From Cylicocyclus nassatus (taxonomy: Eukaryota > Nematoda > Chromadorea > Rhabditida > Strongylidae): a stretch of 64,000 nucleotides of DNA. The stretch covers positions 33,617,733 to 33,681,732 of the forward strand of contig CATQJL010000305.1 of NCBI GenBank assembly GCA_958299035.1, given 5' to 3'. Below, in pieces: positions 1 through 11,705 of this stretch. Positions within the stretch are counted from its first letter, which is position 1; every line of letters starts with the position of its first letter. The notes beneath the pieces were generated by a model. That model worked only from the letters and a program-made list of their open reading frames with translations. It was not told the origin of the DNA and did no database searches. A program made the translations under genes and the position numbers.

Positions 1-2980
1 TAGCAAATATTGCTCGAGGGGGAAAATGCAAATTTTTCGGCATGGGATTTGATTTGATTTGTGATTTTATGCTTTTCGAAACAAAAATGAATGCAGCTGG
101 GCATGACATTTTCTGATGCATCACTCCCTGTGTCTTAAGTATGCATTAGCATTCTTTTTGAAGGTGTTAATTTGACGATCTATGTCAGCGCTTATCGAGG
201 ACAACCGAGAGAATTCCACTGCAGACATGATTCTTAGCGCAAGCTTTTTGCTTTGCAAGAAATCCTACACTTCACTGTACTTCAACTTGGATTTTTTCGC
301 GGTGGCAGGCATACTCCCGAGCTATTTTTAACCCCATACTCTAGGCTGTAGCATGCTTTTTTTTTGCCAGCTTTAGCGTTTGCGGTTGCATTGAGCTAGA
401 TAGATAGAGTAAATACACGCGTGTTAGCTCAGTCATAGTTAGCTGCTGCCTTGGGAAAGCATTCGCTTTCGCAATGATTCACCTTTATGTGTTCGTACCA
501 TGCGATAGCATACTACAGCTCCTCCCACACAGGTGTAGAGAGAGAGACCCTCTGAAGGGCGTTCTACGCTTTTGTATCTTCTCAGTCTCACTTTTATGTG
601 AGTTGTGAATTCCATGTCGGTACTACCTGGTATATATAGTTACTTATCTTCGTTTACCGCGATAGGCCTTCTAATATATAAACTTTATCTTTTTTATGCC
701 ATTCTTTTTTTTCATTTTCTATTTTTTGGCATATTTGGAATTGATTAGTCTACTTATTAAGCATAACGGGATCATTTCACATAATGAATTTTTGATTATT
801 GAACAGTGTTTAGAACCTCCCTAATATTCACAGAATGAATGCAGCATGATCAAAATTGTTAATCCTACCGCACTGAAACGTGATTTACAACGAAACATAT
901 ATGGTTTAACCGATGCTATGACAAAGTGACTACGGTTTTAATATTGTGGAGAAAAATACATGAAGTTCAGAAAACTGACATATGAGTATTGTATAAATTT
1001 CTGGTAAGAACTGGGCCCTAGATGTAAGTGGGACGAAGTTCCCTACTCATTTTAGCCACTCAAGTCTGAGATGAGTGAATTTCATGCGTTACATTAACTG
1101 CCCTCTAGGTAATGGCCAAAATTCCCTTGCAACGACGTCCTATCAGCGTGAGTTCCTGAGGGTAATGAGTCACTCGAATTTAACTAATGGCGTCGGAAAT
1201 CCGCTTTTGATTGTGAAAATAGGTCTCGACTAAGTACTCACTCTGATGCCTCGTATCGGACTCGTTACCTTCAGTACACCCACGTCGGTGGGATGTCTGG
1301 CCTTTGCTTTATCTGCCTTCTGGAGCGATTTTCTCACCTCGGGATTCCACTTTTGCAGCAGGACTTGTTCGGTCCTAGGGGCCTTGTTACTGCATCCATC
1401 AAAAACAAAATTTCAACTTTTAGCGGGCTGCGCAACAATAGGGAAAAACATACGTAGTATTTTAGCTCTGACAATGAGATAATTAGGGGCAATTATATGG
1501 GAAAGAGAGTCATCCCACGCACTCCTGTTTTGTCTTTTGACATGTACTGTATATTTGTTCAGCTAAATCTAGTGATCGTATACGTATAGAATGACCTCGT
1601 AAATTGAGTAATCACTGTCAAGTGGGCGACAGCAGCTGTAAATAGCACTTCTCCATTCTTTTAACTGGTTCTTTTTCGCACAGCTACGATTTCGAGGCAG
1701 CTGTTTATCTGTTTGCAAATACCTCCATAAATCGCAGTCGTTATATAGCTGTAGAACTGCTTACAGCAGTTTATTACGGCGCAAATCTCGACACGAGCTG
1801 TGTTTTCGCGTTGATGGCCGGCCTTCTAGTGTATCGGCGGCGGTCTCAATGCCAATTGTTACAATGGGGAAGCGTTTAGAAGAGTTAGTCCTTTAGCAAT
1901 ACGGCTCAATCGTTCTTTTATGAAGTTGTCTGCCATGTTATGGTGATGACAAACAAGCTTATCATCGTTCTGTTTGGTTTCATGGTAGAGGTGTGGGAAG
2001 TATCAGGGCTAGTTTGGCCAAAAATAAAAGGGATTTTGCGCGATAATTTGGTATTGCATGTTATTTTCATAGTTCTTCACTAAAGCTTGTCTGAAACGAT
2101 CAATTTGACTGTTTTGCATGTATTTGCTTTCGTCTGCGTTCATATTATGATTTTGTCCTACACAGCTTTATGGAACGCCTTTGGCATTGCAATAGTGTGA
2201 GCATTGTGTCGAATTTGTTCGCCCCCGATTAGCTCAATTTAACTGAAATTTTTTCTTTTCATGCTGCTGATAATTCCGCATATAATGGTCAAAAAAGCCT
2301 TTTCAAGTCGGTGAGAACATCGGCAAACATTCTGTACAAATTGGGAGTTAGTGATAAAAACATTGTTTTATAACCATCGTATAGTCAAACTGTCCAAATA
2401 TACACTAGCCACTGCAGGTAGCAGCTGTTTTTTGCCCGTACTAGTTCCGAATCAAAAGATAATAGATTGTTTGCTAGCTGTCAATAAGAGCACATTCTTC
2501 ACTATTGCGAAATGTGTTGCCTTGCCAATTTTTATTGGTTTGGGAAATTTGTGCTCCCGACTTTGTCCCATCTTTTTTAGTCAAGGACAGAAAGCATTAT
2601 TGCTATTGTGATATATCACCTGTTGACCACTGTGTAGAATCGATACTCTTTTGACCGCAAAATGGGTAAAAGAGTGCGCGCCAAGTGCGAGAATCATCTA
2701 TTTCTCTGTCAAAATCTAGTGGACACTGTTTTGCTCAAGTTTTCTTTGATTTTCTGCACTCATTCTTGCTTGCACACTTTTTGCGGAAGCCTGATTAGAT
2801 CATACTTCGCTTATCAGTGTGCCGAATACCTCTTTTGTCTCAGCATCATTCCAAGCTAGCTCTCATCATTTCCGCAGGTTTAGTTTCCCATCATAATTTT
2901 CTAATCCTGCAAAAAGATAATGATCATGGACGAGGCGGAAGTCCAAGTTGCCCAAGACCGGTTACAACTCCCGTTTGTAA
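1..2980. other. 5' non-coding stretch, no gene recognised
   Basis: AT-rich sequence with only short chance open frames. I see no exon with a convincing reading frame plus splice signals, no LTR and no strong inverted repeat. Because the first recognised exon starts at 2981, the last part of this stretch probably holds promoter or outron sequence for that gene. Confidence 0.4.
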
Positions 2981-4488
2981 ATGAATCAATTACAGAATCC
3001 GCTGTTCTCGCCAGTTGCTACTCGTCGACGTCCCAGCAGAATGCGCGGCCTCTCAGATTCCCCAGTCAACGTGGATTCTGCAGGAAGTAGTGGATCAACG
3101 GAAAGCAATGAAGGAAATTGTAGCTCTGGCTGCGATAGCCCGCAAGATTTAGCGTGAGTCACAGTTCACCTTGTAGAACACAGGAGATTCAACAAAATTT
3201 CAATTTATATTTTGCAGCTCATCTCCACTTCCCGCGGTCGTATCCCATGATCTACAAGGAGTTACGAAAACCGTTACCACACATAACAATAACGAACTAA
3301 AGGTTGGTTCTCCTTTCACATTCTCATTTTCTCTTTTGTTTTGTCCACCAATTTTACGTTTAATCAAAATTCGCGCTCTTAGCTAATACAATTATCAGTC
3401 GGCGCCATATTTTTTGCCATTTCGACTGTACATTTGATTTAGCGCTCTTTTACCCACTTCGGAAATGCATTGCCATGTCATTTCATTCTTCTGTCTAATT
3501 TTTGTTTCATATGCTTTTTTTGATTGTATTGGAATGTCACCAAGTAGCTTCTTCTGACTGCAGCTGCATATTGCAAGTGTGGACAGTCTCCGCTATAGTA
3601 TGGTATGCAGCTGCAGTCGGAAGAATCTAGTTGGTGATTTTCCAGCTCACTGATAAAAACCTATGATTTTTCTGGTAACGTCATCTTTGGTGAATCATCA
3701 TGGAGATTAGCAAACGTCTTGTTTGCTTTGACATGCTGCGAATTTCCAGTTCGTTGTTTAGGTTCGCAGTACTATCAGCACGCCCGCTGCTTATCTCGGT
3801 CCAATGTCCAAAACCTCGTCTTTTACAAGGAAATTGGTGGAAAAAGGATGCATAAATCATTCTACGGTATGCGTTGTTCATCAAGCTTACCACAATGAGA
3901 TTGATCGGCAAGTTTGTAGGATGCCCTTTCGCCAGAAGTACGTCGTAAAGTTGAAGAAAATCTAAGCCGTGCACCTTCCATGCAATCTCTGCGCGGATCC
4001 ATAGGAAATCTTGCTGGCTGGCGGGGTTCTGCTGTGAACCTTGCAGACACTCCAAATCTAAGCCGCTTCAGAAGCATGGTGAGTTTGAGTGCATTTGATA
4101 GACTTGGCGAGTAGTATGTGCCCATGCGGTGTCGACAACGGTTGTGCGTGTAAAACGCCCATGTGGCGCAAAACTTGAAGATATGCGCTCTATATCTTTT
4201 TTGCGCTGTCGTCACTAAAGCTAAGGCTATTTTTCCACAAGGCACCATATCAGTCCTCAAATTTGCTAGATTTGGACTTTGCCTTTTTGTTTGAAGTGAG
4301 TTATTCCCGTTCAGAATCCCAATTTTCGTTCGTTCAACATGAAGAAAACCACGGAAAAGCAGCAAGAGGTCATTGATCGCTTGAGTCAATTGAGGGAGAA
4401 TTTGCGATCCAGCGAAAACTTTGTGGATCGTGGAATCATTCCCAAACGCAATAATAATTTGGCTTCTCCCGCTGTGATCAAGACCTGA
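2981..4488 (+). CDS. Serine-rich nuclear/cytoplasmic-type protein of unknown function, five exons, 231 residues
   Basis: I do not recognise the family. Exons are 2981-3153, 3218-3302, 3762-3866, 3920-4078 and 4315-4488; all junction phases agree and give one frame of 231 residues ending TGA. The ATG has an in-frame TAA directly before it. Introns start GT and end AG (GTGAGT at 3154, ttttgcag at 3210-3217, GTATGC at 3867, GTGAGT at 4079, cgttcag before 4315); the 3303 donor (GTTGGT) is weak. The protein has an Arg-rich start (ATRRRPSRMRG), a Ser/Gly/Asn-rich stretch at about residues 25-60, Ser-Pro sites typical of phosphoproteins, repeated LSR..S motifs at about residues 130-170, and a charged helical end around EKQQEVIDRLSQLRENL. 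No signal peptide or membrane span is seen. A foldback repeat sits in intron 2. The model is solid, the function open. Confidence 0.7.
3537..3637. repeat. About 100-base foldback MITE inside an intron
   Basis: The arms tcaccaagtagcttcttc at 3537 and the inverted match ending ctagttggtga at 3637 pair over about 37 bases, including ctgactgcagctgcat opposite atgcagctgcagtcgg. The loop is about 25 bases. It lies wholly within intron 2 of the serine-rich gene. No coding potential. Confidence 0.75.
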
Positions 4489-5328
4489 TCTGCAGCATTA
4501 CCAATTTCGTCTTTTGTCTGTGGCTTTACTCTGTATCCCATTGTTTTCCTCGTTCTGTACCCATGTCTCCGTATATAAAGTGCAGTGCCATTCTGCATAT
4601 CTTTTGTGAATTATTTTCAAGCATTCACTTTATTCGCATGCCTTTATTCGCTCAATTTGCTACAATTGAGAGGTCGAATACTACCAGATGTGCACTTCGA
4701 AGCTCATTCCACAATCGTCGCCATGTATACTACTTATCTGTACCGATCGCAGGTTGTTAGTTGTTCATTATTTTTCTCTGAACCATGTAAAAGATTCAGA
4801 TGTTTTATTGCCAGCATATTAGGTTATTCGTGTGATATACCCGCAATGACGTTTCATTTCTTTTTCGTTCGAAAACTCGAAGCACTCTCATGACTTATGC
4901 TTTTACTCTATTTTTTTTTAATATGTACGTTAGATCATATACGACCTTCTCAAGGTCATTTACTAGTTACACATATCATACGGTTTTTTCTCGATATTAT
5001 TCCCTGATCAATCTCGCATGACTCATGAATGAATATTACGAATCAAGTGTTTTATGAGTACATTTTACACAGGCATGGAAAAACATTTTGAGAATATTAG
5101 GTTCCTGATTCTCATGAGCTATCTTACCTGATAGGAGACACCTGCTTGTTGCAAAGTCGTTGTAATTTAAACGGGATCTCTTATTTTTCAATTAAAATAT
5201 GGCATTTAGTGTGGGAAAATTTTGCACATATTAATAGCCATGTTTGTAGGCAAAATTATTTTCAGGGACTACGAACTGATTTATTAAGCAGTTAAAAAGT
5301 GAAATGCTCTTCTTCTGTAGCAAGAGCA
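4489..5328. other. Intergenic, nothing recognised
   Basis: AT-rich sequence after the stop codon of the serine-rich gene. Only short open frames and no clear AATAAA close to the stop. It probably contains the 3' untranslated part of the upstream gene and the start region of the next candidate gene. Confidence 0.4.
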
Positions 5329-5553
5329 ATGCCTTTCGGTCGCTTTATGCTTTCTCTGAGCCTTTTCGTCGTGCTAAACTATGGTGAGAGCTCCGGAAAA
5401 CTTAAAAACTGGAGCTACACACAGCTTTTTGAGAAAAGTAGTCAGTCTTGCAGTGAATGGTTTGTAGAACCATTTTGTAGATTCCGATATCATACTCTTC
5501 GCAGAGTCTCAGATTTCGTTTCCCTGTCATTGAAAAGAACACTGTCAACTTGA
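5329..5553 (+). CDS. Candidate small secreted peptide (about 74 residues unspliced)
   Basis: An ATG at 5329 opens a frame with a typical export signal: MPFGRF followed by a hydrophobic run (MLSLSLFVVL), then NYGESSG. The unspliced mature part would be about 55 residues with a few cysteines. The sequence cttcttctgtag ends 8 bases before the ATG and looks like a spliced-leader acceptor, which favours this start. GTGAGA after codon 19 and GTGAAT near 5453 could be donors, and gaatttcag at 5552-5560 could be an acceptor, so the real 3' structure may differ. No family recognised. Confidence 0.3.
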   Translation: MPFGRFMLSLSLFVVLNYGESSGKLKNWSYTQLFEKSSQSCSEWFVEPFCRFRYHTLRRVSDFVSLSLKRTLST

Positions 5554-6104
5554 ATTTCAGCATTCGTTGTCAGGAATGTGAGATACTAATCCTCTCCACG
5601 TTAAATTGACAATTTTGCGTCGTCGAAACTTTTCTGCAGCAGAACAAATGCAAATTTGTAATTGAAAACTTTGGCTATAGTTGCATAAGGAATCGAAAAA
5701 CGTAGGCCACATCTGTGAGCAAAATCTTTTTGATTTTTTAGGTAAAGCTTGTTTGATCAACAATCTACGCGGTCATTCCTTTTTGGCGCAACTTTGTCAA
5801 AAATAGACTGTCTGAGGTCTGCATGGGCTAAAAAGCATTACTTGCAGATTTAGCAAACAAATCCGTGACATTGCAAAAAGTTCAGATACCAGCTTCATTT
5901 TCCGGCCCGAAATCCGCCTGGTCTGAATTGCAACTTTTTAGAAAGCATGCATCGAATCCCCTCTTCCTTGTGCATGAAACAATTTAGCCCCTGAGAGTGG
6001 CTGCACTTGCTTGCTTTGAATTTCATGACAGACAGACCCACAGACAGGCAAGAAGAACAGCCTTAGCCCGCTATTATACGGATAAAACAGTGGCGAACCA
6101 TTTA
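5554..6104. other. Intergenic, nothing recognised
   Basis: Short open frames on both strands only. No convincing exon or repeat structure apart from the terminal inverted repeat element that starts at 6105. Confidence 0.35.
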
Positions 6105-6916
6105 TTAGGTTGAACACTAAGTTTTGCAACTTGTTTGATAACTTCACTCCCATTCAACATGGCGCACTCAAACTTTGGCATCATGTAGAATGCAATGTGA
6201 GCTACAAGAGAGCCCAAATTGTCTGAATTTTGAACACGAAATAGAAAAGTTTCAGGCATTTTTCGAAAACTAGTGAAATCTGTGAATTTTTGGGGTTTCA
6301 AGCTAAAATGAAGCCTTTGGCAGCCTAGACTATGCGCAGTAATCCGGATTCGTCTACAAATTATTGCTGGAGGTTGACTCCTTTGGCCTAGTAAGAAAGA
6401 CACAAAATTTAGGAACATGTCGAGATTTGGCGTCCTCATAAACTCGAACGAGTCGATGTACGCAAGAGCTGCTGGGGACGACCGTCAAAGAAAAAGAGTC
6501 CGAAGCTCAAATTCCACCGAAACTTTACATATTGAGGTTATTTGGCCTGCTAAACACGAATATCATACTCATTTGTTAAACCAACGCCTCTTTCATTGTT
6601 TAGGGTAAGACCCCATATCGTACACCTACAGTAACCCTACAAAAAAGCCCTTATCACGCAATTTCACTATCGTTTTCGTGATCAGCATGTCGGATAACAC
6701 CCCTATGCCAAGTTTCAGCCAAATTCGTCAAACTTTGAATTTTTCCCCTTTATACCATGCACCTACCGTAACCCTCGCTGCGACGTCAGAATTTGGTAGG
6801 ACAGCAGCTGCGCTTGTAGCTTACATAATAACCAACACAGTGACAAAATTTGAGTGCACCATGTTGAGTGAGAGGGAAGTTATGAGACCAGTTGCAAAAC
6901 TTAGTGTTCAACCTAA
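6105..6916. repeat. Mariner-type non-autonomous element, TA target site
   Basis: Terminal inverted repeats ttaggttgaacactaag at the left and cttagtgttcaacctaa at the right, each flanked by TA (6103-6104 and 6917-6918). Similarity between the arms continues inward past the Gag-unrelated open frames there (gttttgcaac..., ...catggcgcactcaaa). No DDE transposase frame is present. The sequence cagcatgtcggataacacccc at about 6684 belongs to a dispersed motif also seen near 29200, 29440 and 58850. Confidence 0.7.
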
Positions 6917-6918
6917 TA

Positions 6919-8205
6919 CTTTTGGGATTTGAAAATCTTTTTCACGAAATTAAATGAGTTGCAGCAAGGTACTAGACCTAATTTATGATCAGCTTGCTGG
7001 GCATATATTCTCCTGGATACGTCCGAAGCAGACGTTTTGGCTTCTAGAAATGAACTCATCCCAATTGATAGTTTATCAAATTGTTTGTTGCCAGACAATG
7101 CAGTCGTTCTCAGCGATAGGCATATCATGCAAAGTATATCGTGCAGAAAGGTTGGCAAATTACCTAAAACTCCTTCAAGTCATAAAATATCGAAGTACGT
7201 TTAATAAACCTGATGGTACAAAGACAAGATAATTGATAGACTACTATTGACGTTTTGGATTGAGATAACTTTGTTAATAGAAAATTTTATTGAAATTTTT
7301 ATCAGTCACAATTCTGAAAGCTGAGAACAAGACGGGAGGCGGTCAAGAGGAGTGATTTCTAAGACATCACCAAATCAAAACTCCAGTTCAGCTTTAGATG
7401 TCTTCTAAAATTAGCAGACGAAGTGCTTTTCACTAATGTTGAAAGTTACCGCTCGCTGAGTTTGACGGCTTCTGCATGGAAAACTGACCGAAATATTTGA
7501 GATTTTGTGTTGGCTGCAATTTCAATTTTTGACCTTTTACATTTGAAGTTTTACTTTGAGATTGGTAATAAAAATCTGGTAAAAAAATCGCGCCTCTTAT
7601 AGGTTAAGACTATGTACAGCTTCGTAGAATCTGGAGTGCTTTTTACTATCTGGTCTGGAAGGGTACACAGATGCGTGGACAACGGCTAAATGGAGTAACA
7701 GATGACACTTCACCCATTCGAACTTACCTGCCGTTCAAAGAACTCAGAATATTCAACGATGTTGCTTGATTACGAATGTGAATTTGTTTTCCAGTTGAAC
7801 TTTTCCTCAGATGACGCTGCCCACGTAAAAAGATTTTGGGCAGCGAACAACTGATTACTGATGTGCTTTTACGAATAGGGCATTGTTTCACCGTTAGAGC
7901 AGAATATGGGTAAGGTATGAACGCAGGTCTGCAGAACACCTGGAATGTCCTCTTATTTCGATCACCGCCAGTCCAATTCTTTTCATTTTGAAGCAAGGAT
8001 TTCTAGCAGAGTAGATTGGAGTAATTCCGAATACTATTTTTACACTTGGCTCTCTGAAGGAGAGAGAAGAATGATTATGGCTGCAGCAAATACAAATATT
8101 TTGAGTGCTTCTTCATCTTCATTGCACTGTCAGAGTATGAATCATTTTTACGAGTGTTGGTGTCAAAGGAGGGCTGTCTCGACACAGTTCATTCTACCGT
8201 AACAC
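6919..8205. other. Intergenic, nothing recognised
   Basis: About 1.3 kb of AT-rich sequence with short open frames on both strands. None has codon or splice evidence that I trust. The end may hold the promoter of the membrane-protein gene that begins at 8206. Confidence 0.35.
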
Positions 8206-8748
8206 ATGACGGACTCGAAAGAGCCGCCATTCTTCAATTTGCCTCCGCTTCCTCAGCCAGCGACTGGAACGGAATCCGCAGAGAAAACAAGGCTGGTGTG
8301 ACTTATCTAGATGAGTCACTATTCGCACATAAAAATCTTTTTTTTTCAGGGAAAAAACAGGTATATCAAAAATTGCAGCACTTTGTACGGTTGCTCTGGG
8401 AAGCCATTCTTTTAGGAAGTCAAGAAAAGCCCACTAAAGACAGTAAAGAGAAACTAGGAAGCAAAGAAATTGCTACTCTTCCCACAAAACCTGCTCCTAA
8501 TCTTGTAATCATTTATGGAAACCAAAAGTATTCCAGCGCTTTCCCAATTTGGGAAAGTTTTCTTGTTTAGGGAGTCTTCAAAGCGCTTATAGCTGTTACT
8601 TGGTTGTTGTTTCTTGCGTGTTTGGCAGGTCTTATTTATGTAATAGTCCGGTACAAAATGGACCGCGACGAGTAAGTTTGTACCTGCCAATTTCTCCAAG
8701 TACTTGACTTTCAGGCTGAAAAACGGCAGGGATATCGCAGGTTCATGA
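8206..8748 (+). CDS. Small single-pass membrane protein, three exons, 74 residues
   Basis: Exons 8206-8295, 8571-8671 and 8715-8748 join in phase to 75 codons ending TGA. Exon 1 gives a short polar, proline-rich head (MTDSKEPPFFNLPPLPQPAT). Exon 2 gives one hydrophobic span of about 22 residues around LIAVTWLLFLACLAGLIYVIV, followed by a basic RYK stop-transfer motif. Exon 3 adds a short tail rich in charged residues (LKNGRDIAGS). Splice sites are good: cttgtttag before 8571, GTAAGTTTG at 8672, ttgactttcag before 8715. The exon 1 donor is GTGTGA at 8296. If exon 2 read through its donor it would stop at once with TAA, giving a 64-residue form. There is no signal peptide, so a cytosolic proline-rich N-terminus is likely. 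A tttttttcag at 8340-8350 could define an alternative exon. Family not recognised. Confidence 0.65.
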
Positions 8749-8827
8749 GCTTGCTTGTCTCAGAAAAATTGTTACATGCTGATAAAAGACTGCTATCTCA
8801 ACATTGCGTCCCTTATCTACATTATAG

Positions 8828-8833
8828 AATAAA
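8828..8833 (+). terminator. AATAAA polyadenylation signal
   Basis: AATAAA lies 80 bases after the stop codon of the 74-residue membrane-protein gene, a normal distance for a nematode 3' untranslated region. Confidence 0.6.
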
Positions 8834-8960
8834 TATATTTTTCAAAAAGTTTGATTTTATGCACATCATGCAACAATATACAGTAAAGGTTCCCTAGAAG
8901 GCAGTAATGTAATACACGAGCAATCACTATCGGTACTAAACGTATTCTCCTAAACCTTTT

Positions 8961-11705
8961 CTACGTTCGTGATATCGCTTTTTGCACACCCAGCTCTTCA
9001 GCTTTCTTCTAAATCGAAGGCCTCTGTTTCTTTTGTAAAAGGTAAATGTTTACCTTGTGCAGCTGTTCTAGCCTATACAATTCTTTCTTCTCCTTGTTGT
9101 TGAGGTTGCTCATCAGTGCTTTGACCTAAAACGAATATAGAGTAATATCTAGCCCCATCTGAGAATCGTAAGTCATGATGCGGGTTCAATAATCAAAGGT
9201 GCAGTTTTTACAGAATTTATTTATAAAAATTTTGCACCTAGATGAGCGGTCGAAAATACCACTCCAGCTATACAAGCTGCTATGACCCTTATGTAGTCTT
9301 TTTTCTTGACTGCTCATTACGTCAACAATACGCCAAAATTACTGCAAATGCAATATGTTCTTACTTTACCATAGGCAGTGATCATATGAACTAACGTGGG
9401 TTTTCTGTACAGAATTGCTAGGATAGCTCTGAACACGTTATTACCAAAATGGCAGCTCATATGATTCTTTGACAGCCGAAAACTACAATTAGGAACTTTT
9501 ACTCATTACCGTACTTTTGGACGAGGTCTATCAATGCCCTTTATTTACGATTGCGTTCGGTAATAATTGTTTTTATTCTGATATTTGATTTCTATAATTG
9601 ATTTTTTGTCATGAACATAAGAGTTGCTGCTGAATGCCTCAAATGTGGCCCCTCAATCGATAAAAACACAAATGCCAGGTACATGGATTATTTTAAACAC
9701 TGCTATCCATGGTAAGGCTTACAGAACTTGATTAATGTCTCACCTCAGCACTTCTCTCGGCTTGCTTTTTCTTCATGAAATTCACGTCACAAAGCATGTC
9801 GTAAATCTTGTGAAAGACATCTCGTACCTGTAGTCATTTGGTTAGTATGAGTTGGTCTATTATGAAGTGGCTTCCAGAACATGAACGTTTTTTTTTGAAA
9901 TTATAGTTGACACTAAAGTTGTCACTGATGATCATATATTTTATGACTGAATCGCTCTTCTCAAATAAAAGAGTCTGTTTTTCCCATAAGGGGTTATGAT
10001 TATCCAAGGTGACGACCTAATCGCTCAAAGGATAATGTATCTCCTCAAAATTTTCAATTAGTACAAACGTCTCTTACTTGGAAAGAGTACACGATGTGAT
10101 TTATATTGGAAATTTAGCAAAGAAAATTTGCTCTGATCCAACTGCTGCTCCAGTGAGATAGTTGTACAATAATTTCTCTTTACTTCAGTACAAATAAGTG
10201 AGCAAAAAGCCACAAATTCACAAGTTAGCAGGAAGAAGTCTATTGTATAGTTCCTATACCCCATTTCTCATCTTTTGTTTCGTGAAAACAGAAGGTCGAG
10301 GAGCTTTTGTCAGCTCAAATATAATACTGTGAATGATGCACTGCTTTTTTACACTTTTGTACGACATATCTTTTCATTTCCAGTAATGTGCGACAGTGTA
10401 AAAATGAATCTAGAACTGAAGTAAACTTACATACATTTGGGCTGGCTTCCTTTAGTTGATTTGTCAGCCAATCATTGAGCTCGATTGCTAGCAGGCTAGT
10501 GGATAAACTTTCTTTAAGCGCTTCTCTCTGGAGTAAAACATCAATCACGCTACAACTCCAAATATGTTTTTTTTTTGAAACTTCTTGTGAATTTTATGAA
10601 GGTTTGGTGGTATCAGGCGCGATTACCAATTGTTACTTGAAAAGGTTTCTCAAGAGCCGACCAAATTGTTTGAACTGGTTTAATCCAAGTCAAATTGTCA
10701 TCACCTTTTCATCCGTAATTATGCTTTTCATTACTCAACTGAATCTGCAAGTTCACACATTACAGCGCATGTATGCAAAATCAAGAAAACTCTGCGAGCC
10801 AACGAATCTTCTTTAAAGTATTTTTTGACGTCTTTTATAGTGTTTCATGCATCAAAGAAGAATCTGGCTTGATTTTCTGCAGGGTTTTCAAAATGACCAT
10901 CAAAATTCAGTATTTCACACGCTAGTGAGAAGTACGTGCATTTACAGATATTAGGTTTTTTTGGGGGGAGGGGATGGGAGGAGGGAGAGAAGGGACACAG
11001 ACAGCGATAGCAGCGGAGGGAAGAATGGAAGAGTTGCGGAGTTGGGGAATGGATTGCCTCTACTCGTGAATATTTTAGAGATTTCCTAAACTTTACAAAA
11101 ACAGGTAAATCCCGTCGAAGAGATTTTGAAGATTCTCTGTCATTTTGATCAAACGGATCTCCCGTTTTTTCTTGCTTGAAAATATTGTACTCTTATTGAG
11201 AATAGAGATCCAAGAATGCAGCGGCATGGCGTTAGCATTAAAACTGTCTTGATGTGCTCCCACCCCCCCCCCCCCTCCGTGGCTTTCTTCCTCCCCCTCC
11301 CAAAAATTTCCTTTACCCGCTTATTCCCGACCACTGCCAACAGCAAAAAATAGGAAACATTAGTTGTTTCCACATTCTGGCTGATATACTCCAGATTCTC
11401 AAACAACATAAGAAATCAATGTTCTTACCGCACTTCCTGGGCTCTTATTTTCGAGTATTTCTTGAACTTTTTCTAACTTCTGCTCCTTTGTCATCGAGCT
11501 GTCTCGCAGTATTTTCATAAACTGAAGACAAGCATATACGGACGTAGCCTTTGAAAGTTTGACTCACTGCTGTCCATTCTTTTATATCTTCCTCAGTCAT
11601 CATTCCTGAACGTTGCTTGTAACTATCATGCTCTTTGTGGCTGACGGTAGTTTGAAGAAGTGCGTAGATTAGAGCAGCACATAGCGCTTCCGTCCAGTGC
11701 TTCAT
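8961..11705 (-). CDS. Secreted SXP/RAL-2-like (DUF148) protein, six exons, 175 residues
   Basis: Minus-strand exons 11568-11705, 11429-11521, 10435-10527, 9744-9827, 9054-9125 and 8961-9008 all join in phase 0 to 176 codons. Exon 1 encodes an export signal (MKHWTEALCAALIYALLQTTVS) and then a charged mature chain. The mature part is helical and Lys/Glu-rich, with SMTKEQKLEKVQEIL, ASPNVRDVFHKIYDML and VKALMSNLNNKEKKEL segments. This layout resembles the nematode-specific SXP/RAL-2 secreted antigens, whose domain has an 'LTxxEK' type helix and a later 'sp..v' helix; that is recognition by pattern, not by search. There are two Cys (one in the signal). The first and last introns are very short (46 and 45 bases), typical of nematodes. 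Reading past the exon 5 donor would give an alternative end after 14 residues. Likely exported to host or pseudocoelom; ligand unknown. Confidence 0.6.
9126..9743 (-). other. Intron 4 of the SXP/RAL-2-like gene
   Basis: A 618-base intron with consensus ends on the minus strand (GTGAGAC donor, attcgttttag acceptor). Nothing else is recognised inside it. Confidence 0.5.
9828..10434 (-). other. Intron 3 of the SXP/RAL-2-like gene
   Basis: A 607-base intron; the donor GTATGT at 10429-10434 is preferred over GTAAGT four bases on because only it keeps the reading frame open. Nothing else recognised inside. Confidence 0.45.
10528..11428 (-). other. Intron 2 of the SXP/RAL-2-like gene, with purine/pyrimidine tracts
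   Basis: A 901-base intron. It contains a G/A-rich tract at about 10960-11055 (ggggggaggggatgggagg and following) and a run of 13 C at 11263-11275 that is followed by further C-rich sequence. These tracts give long but low-complexity open frames that I do not regard as genes. Confidence 0.5.

Noticed and set aside
3681..4598. Minus-strand open frames of 124, 175 and 70 residues
   Set aside because: They are antisense to exons 3-5 of the serine-rich gene, whose plus-strand exons have matching splice phases. The minus frames lack such support.
11149..11520. Open frames with poly-proline or poly-glycine on either strand
   Set aside because: They are produced by the C-run and purine-rich tract in the intron of the secreted-protein gene.
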